From a bacterium (GTDB taxonomy: Bacteria; Actinomycetota; Acidimicrobiia; Spongiisociales; UBA5794), in assembly GCA_024226255.1 (NCBI GenBank), contig JAAELU010000748.1:1-53019 (forward strand): 53,019 nucleotides of DNA, given 5' to 3'. Below are positions 35,963 through 45,188 of the stretch, one piece after another. A program made the translations under genes and the position numbers. Numbering within the stretch: position 1 is the first letter of the stretch; each line of letters opens with the position of its first letter. Under the pieces are notes generated by a model, which was not told the origin of the DNA, ran no database searches, and worked only from the letters and a program-made list of their open reading frames with translations.

Positions 35963-36451
35963 TCAGTTGTGGCGAATCGGCGGAATGCCCCACGCATAGG
36001 TTTGTTTGGTCAGCTTGAGATACGTGTGAGCCTCCAGAGACGAGATTCCCACGAGTCCGCGCAGGTCGGCCATGACCTCTAGGAGGTGATCGTTGTTGGC
36101 GCACAGGACTTCGACCAGAAGGTCGAAGCGGCCGGCCGTCATCACTACGTACACGGCGTATTCACGTTTCCCGATTTCGTCGCTGAGCGCCTCGATGTCT
36201 CCGTCGACTCTCAGACCCACCATCGCTTGAACCGTGAAGCCGATACGCAGTGGGTCCGTAATCGCAACGATCTCCAGGACGCCGGATTCGATCAGCCGAT
36301 TGACCCGCAGTCGAATTGCCGCCTGGCTCAGCTCGATCCCCTTCGCCAGGTCGGCATAGTTGGCGCGCCCGTTTAACTGGAGCGCGGCAATGATGTCGAG
36401 ATCCCGCTCATCGACGTCGGGCGTCCTGGATGCGTCGTTGTTCTGAACGAT
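35963..36451 (-). CDS. Lrp/AsnC-family transcriptional regulator (apparent ATC start)
   Basis: The track lists only the last 86 residues from an internal ATG (36223). In the same frame the reading continues upstream through a complete winged-helix domain (DERDLDIIAALQLNGRANYADLAKGI, then LSQAAIRLRVNRLIESGVLEIVAI), giving 162 aa, normal for the family. The C-terminal RAM domain follows (TAGRFDLLVEVLCANNDHLLEV). Between the upstream in-frame TGA and this domain there is no ATG, GTG or TTG. The best start is ATC at 36451, with AAAGGAG 8 bp upstream. It is divergent from the aminotransferase gene and next to a promoter module that recurs before the aldehyde dehydrogenase, so it probably controls the amine cluster. 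Confidence 0.85.
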   Translation of the reverse strand: MVQNNDASRTPDVDERDLDIIAALQLNGRANYADLAKGIELSQAAIRLRVNRLIESGVLEIVAITDPLRIGFTVQAMVGLRVDGDIEALSDEIGKREYAVYVVMTAGRFDLLVEVLCANNDHLLEVMADLRGLVGISSLEAHTYLKLTKQTYAWGIPPIRHN

Positions 36452-36482
36452 GGCGGCTTCTCCTTTCGAGTTTCTGTAGGTT

Positions 36483-36582
36483 CTCAGATTTCACTACTTT
36501 TGTCGCCCCATTTCTACTATTTGATCAGCAACAGGGTGAATTAGCTTGCGGATGGTTCGATTCCCGTGCTATCAATAGCAGC
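36483..36582 (+). promoter_or_regulatory. Promoter module, copy 1 (before the aminotransferase)
   Basis: CTCAGATTTCACTACTTTTG at 36483-36502 (shared block runs to 36504), 41 bp, then -35 TTGCGG (36546-36551), 18 bp, -10 TATCAA (36570-36575). The same blocks with the same 41- and 18-bp spacings recur at 40615-40707. The leader would be about 43 nt before ATG 36625. The conserved upstream block is a candidate operator for the adjacent AsnC-type regulator. Confidence 0.65.
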
Positions 36583-36624
36583 ATTGCGAATTCTGCTCGT
36601 GTTGACGAGTGATTGAGAGGGCCG

Positions 36625-37989
36625 ATGACAGCCAATATCAGTCCGGATCGTGTCGCCGAACTCACGAAGTCGATGGAGGAGGCGTTGCGGCTCCGTACTC
36701 GTCGCTCTGGAGAGTTTGTCGAGGAAGCCAAGCAAGTCCTTCCGTCGGGGGTTGCATCGTCCTTTCAAGAGAACTCACCCCATCCCATCTACATCGTCGA
36801 AGGCCAGGGTTCCAAGGTCACCGACCTCGACGGCAACGAGTACAGCGACTTCCACAACGGTTTCGGGGTGATGGTCGTCGGCCATGCTCACCCCGTCGTG
36901 GCCGCCGCCATCGCCGAGACAGCCAAGAAAGGGACCCATTTCGCGGCACCCAACGAAGGTTCCGTGACAGTCGCTCGCGAGCTGTCTCGCAGGTTTGGGC
37001 TTCCCAAGGTGCGGTTCTCAAACTCCGGTACCGAAGCGACGCTGGATGCGATTCGTTTGGCCAGAGCGTTCACCGGCAAAGATGGACTGATCAAGATTGA
37101 GGGTTCCTACCACGGCCATCACGATGCCGTGATGGTCTCGGTGCATCCCGACCCTGAGAAGATGGGACCACGGGCCCATCCGATTTCTGTTCCGCAGTCC
37201 GCCGGCATTCCGCAGGCGCTCCTGGACATGACGGTCGTCGTACCGTTCAACGACCCGGACGCCCTCGACGCGGCACTCACGGCGAACAACGACATCGGCA
37301 CAATGATCATCGAGCCGATCATGCTGAACATCGGAGTCGTGCCGCCCAATGATGGCTATCTGCAAGCAGTCCGCGAGATCACCCGCAAACACGGCGTGAT
37401 ATTGATTTTCGACGAGGTAAAGACCGGGGCGACTGTCGCCGCCGGCGGTGCGGTGGAGAAATACGGAGTAGCCCCGGACCTCGTCGCCTTGGCCAAGGCG
37501 ACCGGCGGCGGGACACCCATCGGGGCGGTTCTCGGTACCGAGGAGATCATGGCTCAGATCTCAGAAGGGACTGTCGCGCAGATCGGAACCTTCAACGGCA
37601 ACCCGCTCACGATGGCAGCGGCCGAGGCGACGTTGCTCAGCGTGCTCGATGCGGATGCTTATGTCGGGCTCGACCGGATCGGCGGGCGGATACTCGCCGG
37701 CTGCCAGGACGTGTGTGATCGTTACGGGCTGCCGGCCTACGCAGTGGGGGTCGCCTCGAAAGGTTGCGTGATGTTCGCCAGCGATCACGTCGTCGACTAC
37801 AGGTCCTACGTCGAGCACTTCGACGACAGTCTCAACTACCTCGGTTGGCTTTATCACATGGTCAATGGGGTCTATATGACGCCGGGCGCCGACGAACAGT
37901 GGACTCTCTCGGTGATGCACAGCGACGCCGAGATCGATCATTACGTCGCAGTATTCGAGGAGTTCGCCCGGGACATCACGAACGGATAG
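36625..37989 (+). CDS. Class III PLP aminotransferase (glutamate-1-semialdehyde-aminomutase-like)
   Basis: 454 aa from ATG 36625 (GAGAGG 4 bp upstream; the track adds four codons to a TTG). Fold-type I motifs: NSGTEATLDAIRLARAFTG (about 133-151), SYHGHHD (about 161-167), DEVKTG (about 263-268) and PLP Lys291 in ALAKATGGGTPIGA. It resembles GSA aminomutase, but in an amine-catabolism setting it more likely transaminates an amino-acid or amine intermediate. First gene after promoter module 1, divergent from the regulator, with a 110-bp gap before the dehydrogenase. Substrate not determinable. Confidence 0.88.
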   Translation: MTANISPDRVAELTKSMEEALRLRTRRSGEFVEEAKQVLPSGVASSFQENSPHPIYIVEGQGSKVTDLDGNEYSDFHNGFGVMVVGHAHPVVAAAIAETAKKGTHFAAPNEGSVTVARELSRRFGLPKVRFSNSGTEATLDAIRLARAFTGKDGLIKIEGSYHGHHDAVMVSVHPDPEKMGPRAHPISVPQSAGIPQALLDMTVVVPFNDPDALDAALTANNDIGTMIIEPIMLNIGVVPPNDGYLQAVREITRKHGVILIFDEVKTGATVAAGGAVEKYGVAPDLVALAKATGGGTPIGAVLGTEEIMAQISEGTVAQIGTFNGNPLTMAAAEATLLSVLDADAYVGLDRIGGRILAGCQDVCDRYGLPAYAVGVASKGCVMFASDHVVDYRSYVEHFDDSLNYLGWLYHMVNGVYMTPGADEQWTLSVMHSDAEIDHYVAVFEEFARDITNG

Positions 37990-38099
37990 GAGATGCTGCG
38001 AGCTGTTGCTCTGGGAATCATTGTGAGACGCAGGAATGGTTCCGGGGCTGAGCGCCCGAGTGACACACCGCCCGAATTTCGAATGGAAGGACGTCGCAA

Positions 38100-40553
38100 A
38101 TGAGCACTGAGCTGCCGGATCGCGCTCAGGTAGTGATCGTCGGCGGAGGCGTGATCGGTGCCAGTGTCGCCTATCACCTGACGAAACTCGGTTGGACCGA
38201 TGTTGTTCTCATAGAGCGCGACAAACTCACGTCCGGCACTACCTGGCATGCGGCCGGTCTCATCGTATCCGGCGGCATGACGACCGAGACCTCGGCGTGG
38301 ATGGCGCGGTACACCCGCGAGCTCTACGAGGTGCTCGAGGAGGAAACGGGACTCTCGACCGGATTCAACCCCATTGGTTATCTGCAGACCGGAGCCACGC
38401 CAGACCGTATCGACAAGCTGCGGCGTGAGGCCGACTTCTTGCGGTGCGTCGGCATCGAGCGCGAGGAAATCTCACCCGCCGAGGTGCAGAATCTTTGGCC
38501 AATACTCGATGCGAGTGACGTAATGGCGGGGTTCTATACCGCCAACGAGGGTCAGGCCGATCCGGCCAATTGCGCTATGTCGCTTGCCAAAGGGGCGCGG
38601 ATGGCGGGTGTGCGGATTATCGAAGACACTCCGGCGACCGGATTCGTCATTGACAAAGGTCGGATCAAGAGCGTCAAGACTAAGCGGGGCGACATCGAGT
38701 GTGAGCATGTCGTCAACTGCGCCGGCGCGTGGGCGCGCCAGCTTGGAGCGATGGCAGGCGTCTCGGTCCCGCTTCAGGCCGCCGAACACGCGTACTTGAT
38801 CACGGACCAGATCGAAGGCATCGAGGTGATGCCGATCCTGGAGGACCCCGACCGCTACGCCTACTACCGCGTGGAGGCCGGGGGGTTGATGGTCGGGCTA
38901 TTCGAGCCGCTGGCTGCTCCCTGGAGCGTCAAGGGTGTTCCCGAGGACTTCAGTTTCGGCGAGATTCCGAATGATTGGGATCGGCTGGCTCCGTTCCTCG
39001 AGAGTGCCATGGAGCCGCTTCCCGTGCTGCAGGAAGTGGGCGTGCGCAAGCTGTTCACCGGGCCCGAGAGCTTCACGGCGGACAACGGCTCGCTGATGGG
39101 TCCGGCGCCGGAGGTGGAGAACTTCTGGGTCGCTGCCGGGTTCAACTCGCTCGGCATCCTGCTCGGCGGCGGCGCCGGCAAGATCATGGCGCATTGGATG
39201 GTTGAGGGACTACCGCCGGTTGATGTGACCGAGGTCGACATCGCCCGTGTGCACCCTTACGAAGCCACCCCACGCTTCCGTAGCGACCGGACGGTTGAGC
39301 TGCTGGGCAGACTCCACTCGACAGGCTCCTGGCCGCACTCGCAGCCCATGCGAGCGCGCAACGCTCGGCGGTCGTCGCTGCACGATCGCCTGGGCGCCGC
39401 CGGAGCCCACTTCGGCGTCTCGGCCGGTTGGGAGAACACTGAGTGGTTCGCTCCACCCGGCGCCGAGATTCCACACGAGCGCTCGTACCGACGACAAGCG
39501 TGGTGGCAGTACCACGAGGCGGAGCATCACTCGACCCGCAACGATGTCGCCCTCTTTGACATGTCTTCGATGTCCGACTTCCTCGTTGAGGGGCCAGATG
39601 CCGAACGTCTGCTGAATCGACTCAGCGGCAACAACGTCGCTGTGGAGCCCGGCCGTTGTGTCTATACGCAATGGCTGAACACAGCCGGCAAGGTGCTCGC
39701 CGATCTGACCGTCACCAGGCTCACCGATGTGAGCTTCATGGTGGTAGTGGCCGAGGGATTCCACCGGCGTGTCGACATGATGATGCGGCGCGCCATCGGC
39801 CCAGATGACCGCGTATCGATTCACGATGCGACATCCGGTATCACACTCATGAGTGTGCAGGGACCCAAGTCGCGGGATCTGCTGTCGAAGATCACGGATG
39901 CCGACCTCTCCAATGAGTCGTTCCCGTACTTCACGGCACAGCAGATTGACCTCGAGTTTGCGGTCGGTTGGGCGTTCCGCATGAGTTTTGTCGGCGAGCT
40001 TGGCTGGGAGCTGCTGGTTCCGACCGAGTTCAGCCTTGGCGTATACGACGCCTTGGTGCGAGAGGGGGCGCCATTCGGTCTCGCCCATGCCGGAATGGCC
40101 ACTCTCGAGAGCGCACGGACCGAAGCTGGACGCAAGGACTACGGACTCGACATGGAGAACACGGACTCGCCTCTCGAGGCAGGTCTTCGCTTCGCTATTG
40201 ACTTCGACAAGCCCGGGGGATTCGTCGGGCGCGACGCGCTGCTCAAGGACATCGAGGCTGGGCCCCTGAAGGCGCGGTTGGTTCAGTTCCTTCTCGAAGA
40301 TCCTGAACCGTTGCTTTTTGGAGAGGAGCCCATCTATCGAGACGGCGAGAGAGTGGGATATCTCCGCTCGGGCAACTACGGCCATACGCTCGGCGCTGCG
40401 ATGGGCTTCGGATACGTCGAGGATGAAGACGGTGTCACCCCTGACTACGTGAAAGCAGGTCGCTACGAGATTCAGGTCGCCGGCGAGATGATTCCCGCCA
40501 AAGCTTCGCTGCGGCCGATGTACGACCCCAAGGGCGAGCGCGTTCGGATGTGA
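38100..40553 (+). CDS. Dimethylglycine/sarcosine dehydrogenase-like FAD and folate enzyme
   Basis: 817 aa. N-terminal FAD-binding DAO domain (VVIVGGGVIGASVAYHLTKLG, about 11-31) with LTSGTTWHAAGL, whose His50 matches the site of covalent FAD attachment in dimethylglycine dehydrogenase. Then a linker domain and a C-terminal GcvT-like domain (about 450-810; LFDMSSMSDFLVEGPDAERLLNRL, GFVGRDALL) that binds tetrahydrofolate and takes the methyl group as methylene-THF. It should oxidatively demethylate an N-methyl amine or amino acid; choline or betaine breakdown products are natural candidates. GGAAGGA lies upstream of ATG 38100. Confidence 0.88.
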   Translation: MSTELPDRAQVVIVGGGVIGASVAYHLTKLGWTDVVLIERDKLTSGTTWHAAGLIVSGGMTTETSAWMARYTRELYEVLEEETGLSTGFNPIGYLQTGATPDRIDKLRREADFLRCVGIEREEISPAEVQNLWPILDASDVMAGFYTANEGQADPANCAMSLAKGARMAGVRIIEDTPATGFVIDKGRIKSVKTKRGDIECEHVVNCAGAWARQLGAMAGVSVPLQAAEHAYLITDQIEGIEVMPILEDPDRYAYYRVEAGGLMVGLFEPLAAPWSVKGVPEDFSFGEIPNDWDRLAPFLESAMEPLPVLQEVGVRKLFTGPESFTADNGSLMGPAPEVENFWVAAGFNSLGILLGGGAGKIMAHWMVEGLPPVDVTEVDIARVHPYEATPRFRSDRTVELLGRLHSTGSWPHSQPMRARNARRSSLHDRLGAAGAHFGVSAGWENTEWFAPPGAEIPHERSYRRQAWWQYHEAEHHSTRNDVALFDMSSMSDFLVEGPDAERLLNRLSGNNVAVEPGRCVYTQWLNTAGKVLADLTVTRLTDVSFMVVVAEGFHRRVDMMMRRAIGPDDRVSIHDATSGITLMSVQGPKSRDLLSKITDADLSNESFPYFTAQQIDLEFAVGWAFRMSFVGELGWELLVPTEFSLGVYDALVREGAPFGLAHAGMATLESARTEAGRKDYGLDMENTDSPLEAGLRFAIDFDKPGGFVGRDALLKDIEAGPLKARLVQFLLEDPEPLLFGEEPIYRDGERVGYLRSGNYGHTLGAAMGFGYVEDEDGVTPDYVKAGRYEIQVAGEMIPAKASLRPMYDPKGERVRM

Positions 40554-40614
40554 GTGCTGCTGTTGGTCCTGGGCGTCGGGCTTCCCCAGCTACCAGAAAC
40601 AGGACAACGTATTG

Positions 40615-40715
40615 CTCAGATTTCGCTACTTTTGTCCCCTCTCAGTTGCCGATTGGGCAAAAAAGTCTGACTTTCGCTTGCGGATGGCTCGATTCACCTG
40701 CTATCAATACCCCAT
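40615..40715 (+). promoter_or_regulatory. Promoter module, copy 2 (before the aldehyde dehydrogenase and pot operon)
   Basis: CTCAGATTTCGCTACTTTTG at 40615-40634 (shared block runs to 40636), 41 bp, -35 TTGCGG (40678-40683), 18 bp, -10 TATCAA (40702-40707). Only a few bases differ from copy 1 inside the blocks, while the 41-bp stretch between them has diverged. It lies in the 380-bp gap before the aldehyde dehydrogenase; the leader would be about 220 nt. Nothing else in the gap is recognisable. Confidence 0.65.
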
Positions 40716-40933
40716 TGTGAATTCCTGTCGATTCGCTGAAGGTGACACGAACCGGCTGCCGGTGGCTGCGGGCAAGCTTGGGTATCAACAGCTCCCTCAC
40801 AGTTCGACCACGGGATTCCTCACCTCGCCGACAGTTTCGATCCGAATCATCGCTCCGTCGGAAGATCTCTCGGAGGCGCACGCGTGACCCAGCCGGCGCC
40901 TTCGACGTAATCGTGAAAGGAAGTGGATCTCGC

Positions 40934-42358
40934 ATGGACCTGCGCAACTACATCGGAGGGGAGTGGCGACCGTCGTCAGACGGAGCTACCGAGCAAGTCC
41001 TGAATCCCGCCACTGCAGAGTCTTTGGGAGCCGCACCTGCAAGCACGCCGGCCGACGTGGACGCGGCAGTCAAGGCTGCTGCCGCTGCGTTCCCGGAATG
41101 GTCTGACAAGACGCCGCGGGAGCGATCCGAAACCATTTTCAAAATCGCCGATGTGATCGAGGCCAACCTTGATGAGCTGGCGAAGCTCGAGATCGCCAAT
41201 GTCGGCAAGCCCGTCTCAATCATCGAATTCGAATTCGATCTCACGCTCGACAACTGGCGCTTCTTTGCGGGAGCGGCCCGCCACATCGAGGGCAAGGCGG
41301 CGGGCGAGTACTGGACCGACGCCACGTCGTACGTGCGACGCGATCCGCTTGGGGTCGTCGCCGCGATAACGCCGTGGAACTACCCGCTGAACATGGCGAC
41401 CTGGAAGTTGGGCCCGGCTCTGGCTGCTGGGAACACGATTGTCCTCAAGCCCTCAGAGGTGACCCCGCTGACCGCCGTCCGCCTTGCCGAGCTGTTGGAA
41501 GACGTACTGCCCCCGGGAGTGCTCAATGTTGTATGCGGGACCGGTCCGGTTGTCGGAGAGGCAATGTCGGCGCATCCCGATATCGCCATGATCTCGATCA
41601 CCGGCAGCGTTGGGGCGGGAAGAGCGGTAGCACGCACAGCTTCCGAGACCCTCAAGCGGGTCCACCTCGAACTCGGGGGCAAGGCTCCAGTTGTTGTCTT
41701 CGACGACGCTGATGTTGGTGCAGTCGCCGAAAAACTCAGAGAAACAGGCTTCTACAACTCAGGCCAGGATTGCACAGCTCCGTGCCGTGTGATTGCGACT
41801 GCTGGTGTCCATGGCGATCTCGTGGATGCTCTCGAGGACCAGGTCAGTCAGATCAGCGTCGGTGATCCCACCGATCCCGATGTGGAGATGGGACCGCTGG
41901 TTTCGGCAACGCAACTCGATCGTGTCTCGGGTTACGTGGATCGGGCTGTGGCCGAGGGTGCCAAGGTGGTGCGTGGCGGTAATCGTCTCGACGGTGTCGG
42001 CTACTACTACGAGCCATCTCTGATCACAGTCGCCGACCAGAAGTCGGAGATCGTTCAGCGCGAGGTCTTCGGGCCCGTCATCACCGTGCAGAGCGCTGCC
42101 GACGAGGCCGAGGCCCTGGCTTGGGCCAATGATGTCGACTACGGACTGGCGGCATCGGTCTGGACCAGAGACGTCGGACGTGCCATGCGGATGTCAAAGC
42201 GGCTTCGGTTCGGGGCGGTGTGGGTCAATGACCACATCACGATTGTCTCCGAAATGCCCCATGGCGGATTCAAGAATTCGGGCTACGGCAAGGACATGTC
42301 GGCGTACGCTCTCGAGCACTTCACAGAGGTCAAGCACGTGATGATCAACCATGCGTAG
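40934..42358 (+). CDS. Aldehyde dehydrogenase (betaine/aminobutyraldehyde-type)
   Basis: 474 aa from ATG 40934, preceded by AAAGGAAG. The track start at 40742 reads through the promoter leader and is rejected. NAD-binding segments [22 protein letters not shown] and FTGS-like SITGSVGAG, general base Glu246 (ELGGKAP) and nucleophile Cys280 ([12 protein letters not shown]), 34 residues apart as usual. Close in style to gamma-aminobutyraldehyde or betaine-aldehyde dehydrogenases, fitting its place at the head of the potABCD operon. Confidence 0.9.
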   Translation: MDLRNYIGGEWRPSSDGATEQVLNPATAESLGAAPASTPADVDAAVKAAAAAFPEWSDKTPRERSETIFKIADVIEANLDELAKLEIANVGKPVSIIEFEFDLTLDNWRFFAGAARHIEGKAAGEYWTDATSYVRRDPLGVVAAITPWNYPLNMATWKLGPALAAGNTIVLKPSEVTPLTAVRLAELLEDVLPPGVLNVVCGTGPVVGEAMSAHPDIAMISITGSVGAGRAVARTASETLKRVHLELGGKAPVVVFDDADVGAVAEKLRETGFYNSGQDCTAPCRVIATAGVHGDLVDALEDQVSQISVGDPTDPDVEMGPLVSATQLDRVSGYVDRAVAEGAKVVRGGNRLDGVGYYYEPSLITVADQKSEIVQREVFGPVITVQSAADEAEALAWANDVDYGLAASVWTRDVGRAMRMSKRLRFGAVWVNDHITIVSEMPHGGFKNSGYGKDMSAYALEHFTEVKHVMINHA

Positions 42359-42394
42359 TAGGGAAGTTTCATCGAACGTCGGAGGAGTAGTCGA

Positions 42395-43474
42395 GTGACC
42401 GCAAGTACCGCTGCTGTTGGCATCCACGGTGTCACCAAGAGGTTCGGTGAGGACGTCGTGGCTGTCGACGACATCGACCTCGAGATTCAGGACGGCGAGT
42501 TCTTCTCCCTTCTCGGTCCGTCGGGTTGCGGCAAGACCACAACGCTACGAATGATCGCCGGTCTCGAATACCCCACAGCGGGCAGCATTCGCATCTTCGG
42601 CGAGGAGATGGGGCTCAGGCCGCCCAACAAGAGACCGATCAACACCGTGTTCCAGTCCTATGCCCTGTTCCCTCACATGAACGTCGAGGACAACATCGGA
42701 TTCGGGCTGCGGATGCAGAAGGTGGAGAAGGCGGAAGTCAGCTCCAGGGTGGGGGAGGCCATCGATCTGGTCAGACTCACCGGGTTGAATAGTCGACGGC
42801 CGGGTGAACTCTCGGGCGGCCAGCAGCAACGTGTTGCGTTGGCGCGCGCTCTTGTGAATCGACCCAAGGTTCTCCTCCTGGACGAGCCGCTCGGAGCGCT
42901 CGACCTCAAGCTCAGGCAGACGATGCAGCTCGAGTTGAAGGACATTCAGAGCAACGTTGGCATCACCTTTGTCTACGTGACTCACGACCAAGAGGAAGCT
43001 CTGACCATGTCTGATCGGATCGGTGTGATGAACCACGGACAGCTTGTTCAGGTCGGTCGTTCCGAAGACATCTACGAGTTTCCGAGCAATATGTTCGTGG
43101 CTGGCTTCGTCGGCGAAATGAGCTTCCTGCCAGGCGAAGTCGTCGAAACTGGATCGGTTCGCCTTGCCGGCGGGGAGGTCGTCCGCGCAAGAACCGACTC
43201 GAGCCCCGGGACGAGCATCACCCTCATCCTGCGGCCCGAGAAGCTTCACCTGTATGGAGAAGTCTCCGAGGTCCCTCCTGGCCGCAACGTCCTGAACGGC
43301 TCCGTCTCGAGGAGGACCTTTTACGGGAACTCGCTGTCCTACGAAGTCGAGCTCGGTGCGTCAGGCTCGTTCGATGTGCAGGTCGAGAACGTACCCAGCC
43401 AGACTCGCTGGGACGTGGGCGACAAGGTGGTTATCGACTTCCACCATGAGGCTGCATCGGCGTTGGCCGAATGA
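42395..43474 (+). CDS. potA: Spermidine/putrescine-type ABC transporter ATPase
   Basis: 359 aa from GTG 42395 (GGAGGAG upstream). Walker A GPSGCGKTTTLRM (about 47-59), Q-loop VFQSYALFPHMNV, signature LSGGQQQRVALARAL (about 141-155), Walker B LLLDEPLGALD, H-loop YVTHDQEEA, and a TOBE domain in the last 110 residues. It powers import by PotB, PotC and PotD encoded next; its stop overlaps potB (ATGA). Confidence 0.93.
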   Translation: MTASTAAVGIHGVTKRFGEDVVAVDDIDLEIQDGEFFSLLGPSGCGKTTTLRMIAGLEYPTAGSIRIFGEEMGLRPPNKRPINTVFQSYALFPHMNVEDNIGFGLRMQKVEKAEVSSRVGEAIDLVRLTGLNSRRPGELSGGQQQRVALARALVNRPKVLLLDEPLGALDLKLRQTMQLELKDIQSNVGITFVYVTHDQEEALTMSDRIGVMNHGQLVQVGRSEDIYEFPSNMFVAGFVGEMSFLPGEVVETGSVRLAGGEVVRARTDSSPGTSITLILRPEKLHLYGEVSEVPPGRNVLNGSVSRRTFYGNSLSYEVELGASGSFDVQVENVPSQTRWDVGDKVVIDFHHEAASALAE

Positions 43475-44376
43475 CGCTGACCGACGAGCGGAAGCCCTCC
43501 GAGGAGGAGGCGGCAAACCCCGAACTGGAACGCGGGGCCGAACGACGCGAGGCGTGGCGCGGTTTTCTCCATGCTGTTCCTGCATACGCGTATTTGATTG
43601 TGTTCTTCGTGCTACCGCTGGTCATCGTGTTTGTCTTTTCCTTTGCCAGCCGGGGCCGAACCGGGAGGCCCTTGCTAGAGGACTGGAACGTCGACGGATG
43701 GGCCAGACTCACTGACCCGCTGGTGAGAACCATTGTGGGCCGGTCCCTTCTGGTAGCGGTCATGAACACGGTCTTTTGTCTCGTCATCGGATACGCCTTC
43801 GCCTACTGGATCGCGACTCGACGGAAACAAAGCACACGGACCCTCCTGTTGATCCTTGTCCTCATTCCGTTCTGGTCGAACTTCCTGGTTAGAACTTACG
43901 CGTGGCGGATGTTGCTCGACTCGGACGGCTACATCACTCAGCTTGGCGAATTCACCGGGCTGTGGGGCCGCACGCTCTTCACCCTGCCCGCGGTTTTTCT
44001 CGGCCTGTTGTATGGGTACCTGCCGTTCATGGTGCTCCCCCTTTATGCCGCTATTGAGCGGATCGATTGGAGCCTGGTGGAGGCCGGTAGAGATCTGTAC
44101 GCCTCCGGCGTGAAGGCTTTCCTTCGGATCACCTTGCCTCTGTCGCGTCCCGGGATTATTGCCGGATCGATTCTCGTGTTCGTTCCCAGCCTCGGCGCCT
44201 ACGTGACGCCTGACATACTCGGCGGGGCGAAGACGACGCTGTTGGGGAACTTCATCGTCACCCAGTTTGGTGCGGCGCGCAATTGGCCGTTTGGCTCAGC
44301 ACTATCCGGGGCAATACTGATCGTGATGCTGCTGGCCACGATCCTGTACTTCCGTACCGGAGGGAGGACGGTATGA
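43471..44376 (+). CDS. potB: Spermidine/putrescine-type ABC transporter permease B
   Basis: 301 aa with six predicted TM segments (for example AYLIVFFVLPLVIVFVFSFA at about 32-51). The EAA loop EAGRDLYASGVKAFLRITLPLSRPG (about 206-230) docks on PotA. An unusually charged N-terminal tail (MTLTDERKPSEEEAANPELERGAERRE) precedes TM1. It overlaps potA by 4 bp and potC by 4 bp. Confidence 0.92.
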   Translation: MTLTDERKPSEEEAANPELERGAERREAWRGFLHAVPAYAYLIVFFVLPLVIVFVFSFASRGRTGRPLLEDWNVDGWARLTDPLVRTIVGRSLLVAVMNTVFCLVIGYAFAYWIATRRKQSTRTLLLILVLIPFWSNFLVRTYAWRMLLDSDGYITQLGEFTGLWGRTLFTLPAVFLGLLYGYLPFMVLPLYAAIERIDWSLVEAGRDLYASGVKAFLRITLPLSRPGIIAGSILVFVPSLGAYVTPDILGGAKTTLLGNFIVTQFGAARNWPFGSALSGAILIVMLLATILYFRTGGRTV

Positions 44377-45179
44377 CGTCACGTCACGCCGCTTCGGGCC
44401 GCACGCGGACGGATCGTTGGCTCTCCTTGAACGGCTGGTTCGTATTTGCGTTTCTGTACCTGCCGATCCTGGTGGTCATCGTGTTCTCGTTCTCGGGAGC
44501 GGCCAATGTCGGCACGTGGGGCGGGTTTTCCCTCCGTTGGTACCGGCGGTTGGCTGGCAATGAGCAATTGCTGGCCTCGCTCGAGAACTCACTGTGGGTT
44601 GCTCTGTATTCAACGATCGTTGCCACTGTGTTTGGTACCGCGGCGGCGCTCGCCCTGGATCGTTACCGACGCTGGGCGAGTCGCGGCACGTTCGATGCCA
44701 TCCTGTACCTGCCTGTCATCATTCCCGACGTGACGATGGCCGTGATGCTTCTGCTGTGGTTCACCCAGATCGGGTTGCCATTGGGGCGGGCATCGATCAT
44801 CTTGGCCCATATTGCCTTCAATATCTCGTTCGTGGCGATCGTTGTCCGCGCCAGGTTGGCCCACATGGATTCGTCGATGGAAGAGGCTGCGGCCGATCTC
44901 TACGCGACCCGGTGGCAGACCTTCCGCCGTGTGACGTTGCCACTGATCATGCCGGGCGTTCTCGGTGGGGCACTACTCGCCCTGACCCTCTCTTTGGACG
45001 ATGTCGTGATCACGAGCTTTGTCCAGGGCCCCGGATCGACGACGCTGCCCGTCCATGTCTTCGGGCTCATCAGGCGTTCGGTAACTCCAGAGATCAACGC
45101 CGTCTCTACTCTGATGGTGACCGCATCCATGATTCTTGTTTTTTCATCTCTAGCAATACAACGTCGAGGAGAGAACTAG
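44373..45179 (+). CDS. potC: Spermidine/putrescine-type ABC transporter permease C
   Basis: 268 aa from ATG 44373, which overlaps the potB stop (ATGA). The track start 44283 would overlap potB by 94 bp and is rejected. Six TM segments, WYRRLAGNEQLLASLENSLWVAL typical of PotC, and EAA loop EEAAADLYATRWQTFRRVTLPLIMPG. Partner of PotB. Confidence 0.92.
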   Translation: MTSRHAASGRTRTDRWLSLNGWFVFAFLYLPILVVIVFSFSGAANVGTWGGFSLRWYRRLAGNEQLLASLENSLWVALYSTIVATVFGTAAALALDRYRRWASRGTFDAILYLPVIIPDVTMAVMLLLWFTQIGLPLGRASIILAHIAFNISFVAIVVRARLAHMDSSMEEAAADLYATRWQTFRRVTLPLIMPGVLGGALLALTLSLDDVVITSFVQGPGSTTLPVHVFGLIRRSVTPEINAVSTLMVTASMILVFSSLAIQRRGEN

Positions 45180-45188
45180 GAGGAATAG

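Noticed and set aside
39210-40385. 391-aa minus-strand ORF
   Set aside because: Antisense shadow of the dimethylglycine dehydrogenase-like gene; no Shine-Dalgarno or domain.
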